From positions 1 through 27,332 of the forward strand of contig JAEZPG010000118.1 of the NCBI GenBank assembly GCA_023413555.1: a stretch of DNA of 27,332 nt. The letters run 5' to 3'. This document shows positions 7,895 through 16,196 of this stretch, piece after piece (within the stretch, counting starts at the first letter, position 1; every line of letters starts with the position of its first letter). The notes below the pieces were generated by a model, which saw only the letters and a program-made list of their open reading frames with translations, was not told the origin of the DNA and did not search any database. This DNA is from Bacillota bacterium. GTDB taxonomy: Bacteria > Bacillota > Clostridia > Lachnospirales > Lachnospiraceae. Position numbers and translations under genes: made by a program.

Positions 7895-9253
7895 GATAGT
7901 GTCAAGATTTTTTCGCAAATTCATTTTTCTCCGTCCGGTAGTCATTAGCTACCCGGCTATGTTTTCAGACTGTGACTGGATATCTAGTTCCTTTAGATGA
8001 TCCATATTCATATAGCACTTGGCACCCCACTGGGTACCAGCTACGTGCCGAAGTCTGGCACATACTAACATTAATGCACTTTGTCCATCTGGAAATGCAC
8101 CGATGGCTTTTGTTCGACGCTTAATCTCGCGATTTAAACGTTCAATTGTATTGTTGGTGCGAATACGGCTCCAGTGTTGATACGGAAACTCCATGTATGT
8201 AAGTGTTTCTTCTATTCCGTCCGTAAGTTTCTTTGAGGCCGCAGGTAACTTCATCTCTAAGAGCTTCGCTGCTATTATTTTTGCTTTTTCTCTAGCGGCT
8301 TGTTTGCTTTCCTGGGCATGAATGGCCTTAAGCATCATGGATACCTCTTTCATTTTGTTTCTTGGTGTAACAGAAAATATATTTCGATAAAAATGTACCG
8401 TACAGCGTTGGTATTTAGCTTCTGGGAACACCTCAGGTATGCTTTCTAACATACCTAGGCATTTGTCTTCCACAATTAATCGCACCCCAATAAGGCCGCG
8501 CTCTTTTAACCAAACAAAGAAGTTTTTCCAACTTTCACGATCTTCTTTCATACCTTCTGCAGCACCAATTATTTCACGACATCCGTCTTGATTTACACCA
8601 ATGGCAACAAGAATAGACACGTTTTGTATTTCACCACCCCAACTACGCTTTAGGTAAATACCATCCACATAGACATAAGAATACTGTCCAGTAAGAGGCC
8701 TAGAACGCCATGTTTCGATATGTTCATAAGCTTTTTTGTTAAGATTACTTATTGTTCCTGGAGAAACCTTTGTCCCCCAAAGTGCTTCGGTGATATCTTC
8801 TACACGACGGACAGAAACACCAGCGAGATACATCTCAATCAGTGCTTCTTCGACAGAACATTCTCTACGACGGTAACGCTCGATGATGGCCGTTTCAAAC
8901 TGCACACCTTTGAGCTTTGGCATTTTGAGAGTGACATCTCCACTAGTTGTTTGAAAATTTCTCGTATAATGCCCAGAACGATAGCCTTTTCTGTCACCGG
9001 TGCGCTCGTATTTTTCAGCATTTATGAGTTCTTCAGCTTCATGATCCAGCAAGGCATTCAGCGTTTCTTCAACGCTATTACGAACTAAATCCTTCAATTC
9101 GTTGTGGATAAGATCTTGGTTTAATTGTATAATGTTATCAGACATGGTTTATATCCTCCTTTGAGAGTTTTGTGTGGTAACTTAATTCTACCAAACGGAT
9201 ATAGACCATGTCTATTTTTGTAAATGAATTTGCGAAACTAATTATACGTTATC
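7895..9253 (-). mobile_element. IS256-family insertion sequence, apparently intact
   Basis: The element is 1359 bp with one transposase gene. The ends form an imperfect inverted repeat: a left end starting GATAGTGTC at 7895 and a right end (complement) starting GATAACGTA at 9253, sharing a perfect inner block TTTCGCAAATTCATTT. The immediate flanks ATTTAAGA (7887-7894) and ATTTGAGA (9254-9261) match at 7 of 8 positions, consistent with the 8-9 bp target duplication of this family plus one later change. Exact termini are my reading, not an alignment. Confidence 0.75.
7949..9145 (-). CDS. IS256-family transposase
   Basis: The product has 398 residues, full length for this mutator-type DDE family. 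It begins MSDNIIQLNQ after an AAAGGAGG site. Family features include the N-terminal zone with GDRKGYRSGHYTRNFQTTSGD, the segment VYVDGIYLK holding the first catalytic Asp, LIVEDKCLGM with the second, the CTVHFYRN motif, and the C-terminal TNNTIERLNREIKRRTKAIGAFP block holding the catalytic Glu. No frameshift or internal stop was seen, so it could be active. The element separates the exporter operon from the redox-gene strip. Confidence 0.95.
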   Translation of the reverse strand: MSDNIIQLNQDLIHNELKDLVRNSVEETLNALLDHEAEELINAEKYERTGDRKGYRSGHYTRNFQTTSGDVTLKMPKLKGVQFETAIIERYRRRECSVEEALIEMYLAGVSVRRVEDITEALWGTKVSPGTISNLNKKAYEHIETWRSRPLTGQYSYVYVDGIYLKRSWGGEIQNVSILVAIGVNQDGCREIIGAAEGMKEDRESWKNFFVWLKERGLIGVRLIVEDKCLGMLESIPEVFPEAKYQRCTVHFYRNIFSVTPRNKMKEVSMMLKAIHAQESKQAAREKAKIIAAKLLEMKLPAASKKLTDGIEETLTYMEFPYQHWSRIRTNNTIERLNREIKRRTKAIGAFPDGQSALMLVCARLRHVAGTQWGAKCYMNMDHLKELDIQSQSENIAG

Positions 9254-9401
9254 ATTTGAGAATATTTAGAAAAAGATATGGATTTTAAGAATAGTATTGT
9301 ATAATTATGTATGAAGAAAATAGTGCTTATTCTGCAGAATGTAATTTGACTGTGGAATAGTGGAGTATTTATAAACAGTGAGTGAGGAAAGAAGGCAGAA
9401 T

Positions 9402-9854
9402 ATGAAACGATCTGAAAACGATATTGAGAAAAATATTGAACAATATGTGCATACATATTATTGGGATAAAGATATTAATTGTGCAAGGACAATTTTGTTA
9501 TCTTTAGGAAAGCTATTTGATGTTCATATCGAAAAGCAGACATTAAATGCTGCCATAGGGTTACATGGTGCAGGGGGATATCGTGCTCAGTGTGGATTGG
9601 TAGAAGGAGGATTGATGTTTCTTGGGATTTTAGGTGCCAATCTAGGTGTGCCAGAATCAGAGATTGTAGATTTGTGCTATTTATATGCAGATAATTTTAA
9701 AAGTAAGTTTATGTCTTTAGAATGTTATGATTTAAGAGCTTCTGGTTTCAGCGAAAGTGATCCACTACATATGTGTGAAAACTTAACATGTAAGGCTGTT
9801 CAGTTTGCTTATGCTTATGTCCTTAGTAAGAATCTGAATTTAAGGGAGAAATAA
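9402..9854 (+). CDS. C_GCAxxG_C_C family redox-type protein
   Basis: The product has 150 residues. Six cysteines follow the family pattern: C27 in INCART, C64 in the glycine-rich AQCGLVEGG segment, C92, C108 (LECYDLR), and C125/C130 in CENLTC. Helices with small residues between them match the putative redox-active C_GCAxxG_C_C family, common in anaerobes and often presumed to bind a metal or cluster, with no firm biochemical role. ATG 9402 is preferred because AAGAAGG lies at proper spacing; the earlier GTG at 9378 has no ribosome binding site. It starts about 150 bases beyond the IS256 right end, so its original upstream region was probably displaced by the insertion. Confidence 0.8.
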   Translation: MKRSENDIEKNIEQYVHTYYWDKDINCARTILLSLGKLFDVHIEKQTLNAAIGLHGAGGYRAQCGLVEGGLMFLGILGANLGVPESEIVDLCYLYADNFKSKFMSLECYDLRASGFSESDPLHMCENLTCKAVQFAYAYVLSKNLNLREK

Positions 9855-9866
9855 TGATAGGGCTAA

Positions 9867-10031
9867 TGCGCAAACCAAATTGAAGCATTTCGTTATCGCT
9901 TTGTAGAAGGAGAAGTAGTTCTTTATGACAGAATAGATACTGCTTTCACATATCTGAATAAGGAGACAAGTTTATTTAAAGTAGTAAATGTTCAAATGGT
10001 GGATTATTTGACAAATATATGGAGTTGTTAA
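9867..10031 (+). pseudogene. C-terminal remnant of an unidentified gene
   Basis: An open frame of 54 codons after a stop (CANQIEAFRYRF, then VVLYDRIDTAFTYLNKET, ending VDYLTNIWSC, TAA at 10029) has strongly protein-like composition but no start codon with a ribosome binding site; the first in-frame ATG is internal. It follows the C_GCAxxG_C_C gene by 12 bases. I read it as the tail of a gene whose 5' part was deleted. The family is not recognised. Confidence 0.45.
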
Positions 10032-10190
10032 GATACACTGCGAAATTTAATTCCGCAAATTCAGTGAAATTTTCTACAACTAGAATTTAGTTTTCATTTA
10101 AGTAATATATAAGTATTGCAACTTTAAATAAGAAGAGTTATGATATCAAAGTTAATAAGTACATAAAAATACATGAATGGAGCGAGAACT

Positions 10191-10508
10191 ATGATTACAG
10201 TTTATGGAACACCAATCTGTAAGGACTGCCTTGCAATGAAAGTAGTTTTTGAACAATTAAATGTGGAATATCAGTATATTAATATCACAGCAAATACTTT
10301 AGATTTACGTGCATTTTTAAAAATGCGAGAAGAGGAGCCCGTGTTTATAGAATTTAAAAAGAATGGCGGAATCGGTATCCCATTTTTTGTGAAGGATGAT
10401 AAAAAATCTTTTGATATCAATGAAGCATTATCCTGGGAAGGAATTGTACCAGTTGCTGAGGATGAATTAAACAGAATTACAGAAGAATGTATTCTTTTAT
10501 GTAAATAG
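10191..10508 (+). CDS. Glutaredoxin-like protein
   Basis: The product has 105 residues. It opens with a beta strand and a CxxC active site (ITVYGTPICKDC, C10 and C13), and has the cis-proline segment GIGIPFF around P64, as in the thioredoxin/glutaredoxin fold. Two further cysteines lie near the C-terminus (C100, C104). The CPYC of classical glutaredoxins is replaced by CKDC, as in clostridial glutaredoxin-related proteins. ATG 10191 is chosen because GGAGCG lies at normal spacing; the in-frame ATG at 10173 has no ribosome binding site. It ends in its own terminator, so it may be a single-gene unit for thiol or metal redox chemistry. Confidence 0.8.
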   Translation: MITVYGTPICKDCLAMKVVFEQLNVEYQYINITANTLDLRAFLKMREEEPVFIEFKKNGGIGIPFFVKDDKKSFDINEALSWEGIVPVAEDELNRITEECILLCK

Positions 10509-10518
10509 CGAAAAGTGA

Positions 10519-10565
10519 AAAGCCTGTATTTGGATGTTTGAGGTACATCTAAATGCAGGCTTTTT
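10519..10565 (+). terminator. Intrinsic terminator after the glutaredoxin-like gene
   Basis: A long stem pairs AAGCCTGTATTT (from about 10520) with AAATGCAGGCTT (to about 10562); the bases next to the loop, GGATGT and ACATCT, extend it imperfectly. A T-run (10561-10565) follows. It starts about 10 bases after the stop codon. Confidence 0.8.
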
Positions 10566-10663
10566 GGATATATGTTTAATAATGTAATAGGTTTCTGATA
10601 GAAATCTTCCATTAGACGAATACATTTATATTTCTAGTATAATAATATGTAAGAAGGATTGAA

Positions 10664-11412
10664 ATGAAACCATGATTTACAATGGATGAAATTGATATAA
10701 GTACGAATATTATCAGTGAATATCACCATTGGGAGAAAACATATTGTCATTTGATTGAAGGTACTGAACGTACCCTTCTTATTGACACGGGGCTTGGGAT
10801 TTGTGATATTTCTGAAGAAGTGAACAAACTGACTGATAAACCGGTGACAGCAGTTGCAATACATATTCACTGGGATCATATTGGCGTTCATAAATATTAT
10901 CCTAATTCTTACGTTCATGAAGCAGAACTCAATTGACTTTCTGGAGAATCTCCTTTGAGTATTGATACCATACGTGAAATGGTACTTGACCGGTGCAATC
11001 CGCCAGATGGATATGATGTCAATAACTATGAATTTTTCAAGGAACACCCACACGAGTATTGCATGATGGTGATACAATTGATTTTGGGTACAGAATAATT
11101 ACGGTACTCCACACGCCTGGTCATTCCCCTGGGCATATGTGTTTTTTGGAGTCTGCAAGAGGTTATTTATTCACTGGTGATGTAGTTTATAAGGATACAT
11201 TGTTTGCGTATTACCCATCTACTGATCCACAAGCATATTTGAGATTGCTGGAAAAGATAGCAGCATTGCTAGTAAAGCAAGTGTTTCCGGCGCACCATAC
11301 TTTGAATATTCATCCTGAGATACTCCTCAGTCGTATGCGTGATACATTTCTTAAGCTTGATAAGGAAGGAAAGCTTCATCATGGTAGTGGAACATTTGAT
11401 TATGGGGACTGA
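10664..11412 (+). pseudogene. MBL-fold metallo-hydrolase broken by two stops and a frameshift
   Basis: AAGAAGG precedes ATG 10664. The original frame reads MKP-stop-FTMDEID, then TLLIDTGLG, the metal motif HIHWDHIG, then HEAELN-stop-LSGE, and after one lost base continues VLHDGDTIDFG, HTPGHSPGH, GDVVYKD, PAHH and the end at 11412. All metal-binding blocks of a metallo-beta-lactamase fold hydrolase are there. Both stops are TGA at positions where tryptophan is expected (MKPWFT and ELNWLSG), and the frameshift is explained by loss of one T in the run at 11033-11037 (EFFQGTPTRVLHDGD would be restored). Reading from ATG 10682 gives only the 84-residue N-terminal piece, and 11059-11412 the C-terminal piece. 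Function is probably lost unless the changes are sequencing errors. Confidence 0.85.
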
Positions 11413-11591
11413 GCGGTATGGCTGTAGAGTACAAAATGAGCATACTCCGTGTAGTTAGAATTTCATAGCTTTATAAGATGTATAATCATAATCCAGAAGT
11501 GATAACTTCATGGTGAAAATAGACTCTGATTTTTTAAACAAATATAGCAAGATGATTGCCATATTTTAGAACATCAAGTATAATAATTACG

Positions 11592-11610
11592 TGGCAACAC
11601 ATTGGCAACA
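11592..11610 (+). repeat. Paired 8-bp direct repeat, 11-bp period
   Basis: TGGCAACA occurs at 11592-11599 and 11603-11610. A second pair of direct repeats with the same period lies at 11782-11801 beyond a terminator. The stretch 11413-11816 otherwise holds no gene that I can support. Confidence 0.5.
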
Positions 11611-11729
11611 GTAATTCAGTAAGTCAAAATAAAATATGTAAATAAGATAAAATAAGGCAGATTATCGCAAGGAACTTAAACAAATATGCTTAAGAACAAT
11701 GATGAACTTGCCGAGTTTGAATAGTAAAC

Positions 11730-11771
11730 AAAGCCCCAAGAATGGCGGAAATAAGCCTATCTTGGGGCTTT
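11730..11771. terminator. Intrinsic terminator-like hairpin, both strands
   Basis: A 12-bp stem (AAAGCCCCAAGA at 11730-11741, TCTTGGGGCTTT at 11760-11771) with an 18-base interior that itself pairs GGC with GCC. A short T-run follows on the plus strand. The plus-strand message it would end is unclear because the nearest gene (MBL) stopped over 300 bases earlier. Confidence 0.6.
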
Positions 11772-11781
11772 TGATGTTAGC

Positions 11782-11801
11782 GTGATACCTAGGTGATACC
11801 T
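11782..11801 (+). repeat. Paired 9-bp direct repeat, 11-bp period
   Basis: GTGATACCT occurs at 11782-11790 and 11793-11801, in phase with one DNA helical turn, as often seen for arm-type integrase sites or regulator sites. No integrase gene is nearby. Confidence 0.5.
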
Positions 11802-11849
11802 GAATCTTACATCATATTATAAAAAGTAACATACTGTTAAGGTTAATAT

Positions 11850-12314
11850 ATTTTTCCAGCGATAATAGGTTCGTTCTGTTAAGCATAGTATTTTACATGC
11901 ATTGCTTAATTTAGCACCGTTAGAGACAGCTTCATCGATTAATTGAAGGGGTTCTCTGCAATCTAAGGCAGGTATCATTCCTCCTCTTGGTCCCCCCATT
12001 TGCTTGGATACAAGCATCTTTCCAAGCTTGAACTTCTTCTGGATAGATACCTTTTATCTACAGTATTCAGATAGTTCTATTTCAGACATAGTAGCTGTTT
12101 CAAGTACAATGAGGAACTTATCATGTGAACTCCAACGTTCAACGGGAGCATCTGAAGCAGGAATTGCATAACTGTTCGCACATACTTCAGTTCGCCATTT
12201 GTGAAGAGTTGCCTCTGGGATTCCTTCCTCTTTTGATAGTTTACAAATAGATATATCATTAGGCGGTAACATCTTTGCGATGATAGCCGATTTTTATTCT
12301 TTGCTGTATGCCAT
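11850..12314 (-). pseudogene. Decayed IS3-type transposase orfA (HTH protein)
   Basis: The gene starts at 12314 (ATGGCATAC) after a GGAGG site. The first codons read MAYSKE-stop-KSAIIAKMLPPNDISI, then the helix-turn-helix segment LSKEEGIPEATLHKWRTEV and ERWSSHDKFLIVLETATMSEIELSEYCR. A frameshift after YCR (near 12058) moves the conserved KGIYPEEVQAWKDACI to another frame, and a further shift near 11990 leads to LIDEAVSNGAKLSNACKILCLTERTYYRWK, where it is truncated. At least one stop and two frameshifts make it inactive. These motifs match the orfA of a group of IS3-family elements; no orfB catalytic domain remains. Confidence 0.8.
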
Positions 12315-12396
12315 TCTCTAATGCCTCCGTAATTGTCATTCTGGTATTATGTTATTTTTTTACTTTACTGACAACTATCCTAACACAGAGGGGTAA

Positions 12397-12446
12397 GGGA
12401 GACTTGCAAAATGACGGATAGAGTCAGAATGCAAGGCTCTCTTTTT
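12397..12446 (+). terminator. Intrinsic terminator
   Basis: CTTGCA pairs with TGCAAG, flanked by GAG/CTC pairs and with an inner TGAC/GTCA stem, followed by TTTTT (12442-12446). It insulates the large operon that starts about 130 bases downstream from upstream transcription. Confidence 0.65.
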
Positions 12447-12538
12447 GACTGGACAGGATAACATGAAATAAAACTATGTAAAATAGAAATTACTAATCTG
12501 GGTTCATAAAAGTATAAAAAAGGGTGAAAAAAAGTAAA

Positions 12539-12601
12539 TTTACAATTACTATTGGTTTGATAAAATATATATAACAATTAAACAAAAAATAAATAATTGT
12601 T
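12539..12601 (+). promoter_or_regulatory. Promoter and possible operator of the GRE/transporter operon
   Basis: TTTACA (12539-12544), a 16-base spacer and TAAAAT (12561-12566) form a good sigma-A type promoter. A perfect 8-bp inverted repeat, AACAATTA (12573-12580) and TAATTGTT (12594-12601), lies right at and after the predicted start, where a repressor could bind or the RNA could fold. The leader to the first gene is about 120 bases and very AT-rich. The operon encodes a YesN-type AraC regulator, the natural candidate to act here. Confidence 0.45.
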
Positions 12602-12692
12602 CAGAGTAATTTGTATATATTTACGACTGAGTAACATATTTATTATTGTTTTTTGGTAAAATTTAATAAATGATAAGAATAAGGAGGAACAA

Positions 12693-13808
12693 ATGAAGAC
12701 GTTTAAAAGATTTGTAAGTTGTTTTTTAGTATTAGCTATGATTATGGTTATGTTTGTGGGTTGTGGCTCGAAAGATAACAGCGGCGATGCATCCCAGGCA
12801 ACTGCTACAGACGTTGCATCAGATGCAATAGATAAAGCTACTGCTGCAGCGGACAATGATAAGAAAGTAACGATTGGATGGGCTATGGCATATTTTGATC
12901 ATCCGGTGTATCAGCTTTTAATGGAAGGTGCTAAAGAAGTAGCAGACGGTCTTGATAATTGTGAGCTGATATTTGCGGATGGAAAAAATGATGCAACAAC
13001 ACAGGCATCACAAATTGATACTTTTATTGCTCAGAAAGTAGATGCTATTATTTTAACAGCTGCAGTGTCAGACCCGATGCTTCCATCTATTAAAAAGGTA
13101 AATGATGCTGGAATCCCATTAATTATTGTTGATCGTCGTATATTGCCTCAAGGCCAGGATGTTACATGGGAATGTTATGTAACTTGGGATATGGTGCTTT
13201 CTGGAACTCAAGGTGCAGAACAGACAATAGAAGCGCTTGGAGGATCAGGTAAGGCAAAAGGTAAAGTTGTAGTTGTAGAAGGAACAGCTGGAGCTGGTTC
13301 TACAATTGATCGTGGTGGCGCATACTATAGCAAATTGGAAGAAGAAAGTGGAATTGAAGTAATTTATAAAGTAGACGGTGACTTTGATAGAACAAAAGGA
13401 ATGGAAGTCACAGAGACAATTCTACAAAGATATCCTAACAAGGGAGATTTTGATGTAATCTACTACATGAACGATGAGATGGCTCTAGGCGGTCTACAGG
13501 CAATCGAAGCAGCAGGAAGACTTGGCGAATTCCAAATCATAAGTGTAGATGGAGAGAAAGAAGCTTTAGATGCGGTACGTGCTGGAAAGATTAACTATGA
13601 AGTTATGTTTAAACCAGATGAGCAGGCAGTAGCAGTAGATATTGCTTATGCACTTGCATTAGGACAGGAAGTAGATTATTCCAATATTGAATATAAAGGA
13701 ACAAAAATTGAACAGACTAAAACAGATGATGGTTTTACATGGATTAGACCAACCTGTTATAAAATTGACAGTACGAATTGTAATGAACCTGAATTCCAGG
13801 GATGGTAA
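12693..13808 (+). CDS. Ribose-type ABC transporter substrate-binding lipoprotein
   Basis: The product has 371 residues. A lipoprotein signal peptide ends in the lipobox FVGC with the lipidated Cys at residue 24, followed by a low-complexity Ala/Asp/Ser linker (25-57). The rest is a Peripla_BP_4 (RbsB-like) two-lobe binding protein: TIGWAMAYFDHPVYQLLMEGAKE opens lobe 1, then DAIILTAAVSDPM, PLIIVDRR, and in lobe 2 VVVVEGTAGAGSTIDRGGAY, DVIYYMNDEMALGGLQAIEAAG and IISVDGEKEALDAVRAGKI. Family substrates are mostly monosaccharides and polyols. AAGGAGG precedes the ATG by about 7 bases. It is the first gene of the operon and pairs with the ATPase at 17472 and permeases at 18985 and 20010. A terminator-like hairpin follows, probably giving it higher expression. 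Confidence 0.9.
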   Translation: MKTFKRFVSCFLVLAMIMVMFVGCGSKDNSGDASQATATDVASDAIDKATAAADNDKKVTIGWAMAYFDHPVYQLLMEGAKEVADGLDNCELIFADGKNDATTQASQIDTFIAQKVDAIILTAAVSDPMLPSIKKVNDAGIPLIIVDRRILPQGQDVTWECYVTWDMVLSGTQGAEQTIEALGGSGKAKGKVVVVEGTAGAGSTIDRGGAYYSKLEEESGIEVIYKVDGDFDRTKGMEVTETILQRYPNKGDFDVIYYMNDEMALGGLQAIEAAGRLGEFQIISVDGEKEALDAVRAGKINYEVMFKPDEQAVAVDIAYALALGQEVDYSNIEYKGTKIEQTKTDDGFTWIRPTCYKIDSTNCNEPEFQGW

Positions 13809-13840
13809 GATTCACTAAAATGCAGTAACTGTTCCATAAT

Positions 13841-13906
13841 GAGGCTGTTGTAAAAGCTATTCTTCCATGTTGGAATTGAGAATTGTTTTTATAGACAGCC
13901 TCTTTT
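13841..13906 (+). terminator. Intercistronic terminator-like hairpin (attenuator)
   Basis: GAGGCTGT (13841-13848) pairs with ACAGCCTC (13895-13902), followed by TTTT. The interior can extend the stem (TAAAA with TTTTA, ATTCTTCC with GGAA and AGAAT). Position between the binding-protein gene and the GRE gene suggests partial termination, a common way to raise binding-protein dosage. Confidence 0.6.
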
Positions 13907-13926
13907 GCAAAAGGAGGGAATAAGGA

Positions 13927-16179
13927 ATGGAAACTATGACACAAGAACCTTTTCATTATCAAATCTACAATAAACCAGTAAGAACAGAAAGAATAGACCA
14001 ACTGTATAACTATGTAGGTGCATCAAAAGTAGGCATGTGCATGGAAAGAGGTAGGATAATAACAAAGGTTTATCAAAATAATAGAGATTTACCACCGATT
14101 TTACTAAGAGCAGTTAGTTTAAAGACAATTCTTGAGCAAATGTCTATTTATATAATGCCAGGAAGTCTTTTGGCAGGTAATCAGGCGAGTAAGCCTAATT
14201 ATGCACCATTATTTCCAGAATTTGCAGTGGATTTTTTGGAAGAAGAATTTATATCTGGAAAACCATATTTTCCAGATGAGCGCCCGGCTGATAAAATTGA
14301 ATATAGCAGGGCAGATGTACCAGAGTTGAAGGAATTGATTGACTTTTGGAAAGGAAATACCCACAAAGATCGTTTATATGCTAACTTGCCAAAGGAAGCA
14401 ATTTCTGCTCAAGATGATGTAGGTGCTGTTAATATTGTAAACTTTATGCATGGTGGTTGTGGACATCTCACTCCCCCTTGGCCTTGGCTGTTTGCACATG
14501 GTCTCAAGGAAATTATCCGAATCTGTGATGAGAGTATAGCAGGTCTAGAGATGTGGACTATAGAAGGAATAGAAAAGAATAGATTTTATACCGCTGCCAA
14601 AACTGTTTGTGAAGGCATGATTACATATGCAAGAAGATATTCAGTTCTGGCAAAGGAACTTGCTGAGAAAGAAGAAAACGAGACTCGTAAGAAAGAGCTG
14701 TTAGAACTGTCTAGAATCTGTTACAAAGTGCCAGAGAATCCAGCAGAAACATTTTATGAAGCTCTACAATTTATGACATTTGTTCAATTTGGTATTCAAA
14801 TTGAAGATAACGCCCAAGGAATCAGTCCAGGAAGATTTGATCAGGTAATGTATTCATTTTATGATAAGGATAAACAAGCTGGAATCATAACTCGTGATTC
14901 AGCTATTGAGCTTATAGAGAATTTCTTTGTACTATTATCAACAGTAGAACGTATGAGATCCTGGGAAGATACTGCATATTTCAGAGGTAAGCCTATCTTT
15001 CAGAATTTAACTACAGGAGGAACAGATCCAGAGACTGGAAAGGATGCAACCAATGAATTATCTTATATGATTATGGATTGTATCGCCAATGCTAGAACTT
15101 TACAACCTTCTCATTATGTACGTTGGCATAAGAATACACCATTAGATTTTAAGTTAAAGATTGCAGAGACTATCCGTCTTGGTACAGGCTATCCGGCAAT
15201 AGCTAATGATGATTTATATATTCCTGCTATGATTAATCGAGGATATGAACCAAAAGACGCAGCGGATTACTGTATTGAGGGTTGTGCAGAGCCTGGAGTA
15301 GCTGGTTTAAGAGGTGGCCGTACAGGTGCGGCATGGTTTTGTCTTGCGAAAATTCTTGAAACAAGCTTATACAATGGATGGGATCCAAGAAGTGGCGTAA
15401 CTCTTCACCAGAATAAAAATGGAAAAGACTTAGAAACTTTTGAGAACTTTGAAGAAGTATGGGATGCTTTTATGGACCAAATGCAATATTATGCCAAGAT
15501 TCATGCCATCATGGATAATACCACGGATCGTTTATGGGAAGAATACATGGAAGAGCCATTGACCTCTGTAATGGGATGTACGTTAACTTGTCTTGAAAGA
15601 GGTAAATCTATTAAGCGTGGAGGCGCAAAGTATGATTTTACCGGAAATGAAACTATTGGTACTGCAAATACTGGTAATAGTCTTTATGCGATTAAAAAAC
15701 TTGTTTTTGATGATAAAATTCTAACAGGAGCCACATTAAAACATGCTTTACTGACTGACTTTAAAGATATGACCACTAATCCTACGGGACCTGAAATTCA
15801 ACAGATGTGCTTAAATGTACCTAAATATGGGAACGACATAGAAGAAGTAGATAAACTGGTTAGTAAGGTATTGGAAGCTGTATGTGTGGAACTTCCTAAA
15901 TATAAAAATACTCGTTATGGAAGAGGTCCTATCGGAGGAATATTCCAGGCGTCTACAACAACGGTATCATCTAACACACCATTTGGCATGCTGACAGGCT
16001 CTTTACCGGATGGAAGAAATAATGGTATGTCTCTCTCAGATGGACAATCACCTATGCGAGGTACTGATGCCAAAGGGCCTACGGCAGCAGTAAAGTCGGT
16101 TTCCTGCTGTAATAATTTACTATTATCAGAAGGATCATTATATAATATGAAACTTCTTCCTCAGGATTTAAAAGATTGA
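13927..16179 (+). CDS. Glycyl radical enzyme core subunit, lacking the glycyl radical domain
   Basis: The product has 750 residues and covers the PFL-like ten-stranded barrel. It carries the thiyl-radical motif EGCAEPG with catalytic Cys at C453 and the Glu at 455 typical of GRE dehydratases and lyases; pyruvate formate-lyase has a CysCys pair here instead. Other family segments include GGCGHLTPPWPWLFAHGLKEII (176-197), a substrate-pocket region around 290-305 and GSLPDGRNNGMSLSDGQSPMRGTDAKGPTAA, ending VSCCNNLLLSEGSLYNMKLLPQDLKD. In a normal GRE this NMKL block is followed in the same chain by the C-terminal radical domain; here the chain stops with TGA at 16177. The missing domain is the next gene. 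AAAGGAGG precedes ATG 13927. The Cys-x-Glu-Pro type predicts C-O, C-N or C-S elimination; the substrate is unknown, probably something supplied by the adjacent transporter. Confidence 0.93.
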   Translation: METMTQEPFHYQIYNKPVRTERIDQLYNYVGASKVGMCMERGRIITKVYQNNRDLPPILLRAVSLKTILEQMSIYIMPGSLLAGNQASKPNYAPLFPEFAVDFLEEEFISGKPYFPDERPADKIEYSRADVPELKELIDFWKGNTHKDRLYANLPKEAISAQDDVGAVNIVNFMHGGCGHLTPPWPWLFAHGLKEIIRICDESIAGLEMWTIEGIEKNRFYTAAKTVCEGMITYARRYSVLAKELAEKEENETRKKELLELSRICYKVPENPAETFYEALQFMTFVQFGIQIEDNAQGISPGRFDQVMYSFYDKDKQAGIITRDSAIELIENFFVLLSTVERMRSWEDTAYFRGKPIFQNLTTGGTDPETGKDATNELSYMIMDCIANARTLQPSHYVRWHKNTPLDFKLKIAETIRLGTGYPAIANDDLYIPAMINRGYEPKDAADYCIEGCAEPGVAGLRGGRTGAAWFCLAKILETSLYNGWDPRSGVTLHQNKNGKDLETFENFEEVWDAFMDQMQYYAKIHAIMDNTTDRLWEEYMEEPLTSVMGCTLTCLERGKSIKRGGAKYDFTGNETIGTANTGNSLYAIKKLVFDDKILTGATLKHALLTDFKDMTTNPTGPEIQQMCLNVPKYGNDIEEVDKLVSKVLEAVCVELPKYKNTRYGRGPIGGIFQASTTTVSSNTPFGMLTGSLPDGRNNGMSLSDGQSPMRGTDAKGPTAAVKSVSCCNNLLLSEGSLYNMKLLPQDLKD

Positions 16180-16196
16180 TAGAAAGGAGATATTAT

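Noticed and set aside
8720..9088. 122-codon plus-strand ORF inside the IS256 element
   Set aside because: It is the antisense shadow of the transposase gene.
10634..11077. 147-codon minus-strand ORF over the MBL pseudogene
   Set aside because: The metal-binding motifs are on the plus strand; the minus frame has no recognisable content.
10664..11412. UGA decoded as tryptophan or selenocysteine in the MBL gene
   Set aside because: TGG codes for other tryptophans in the same gene, TGA ends other genes in the window normally, and the gene also has a frameshift; decay or error explains it better.
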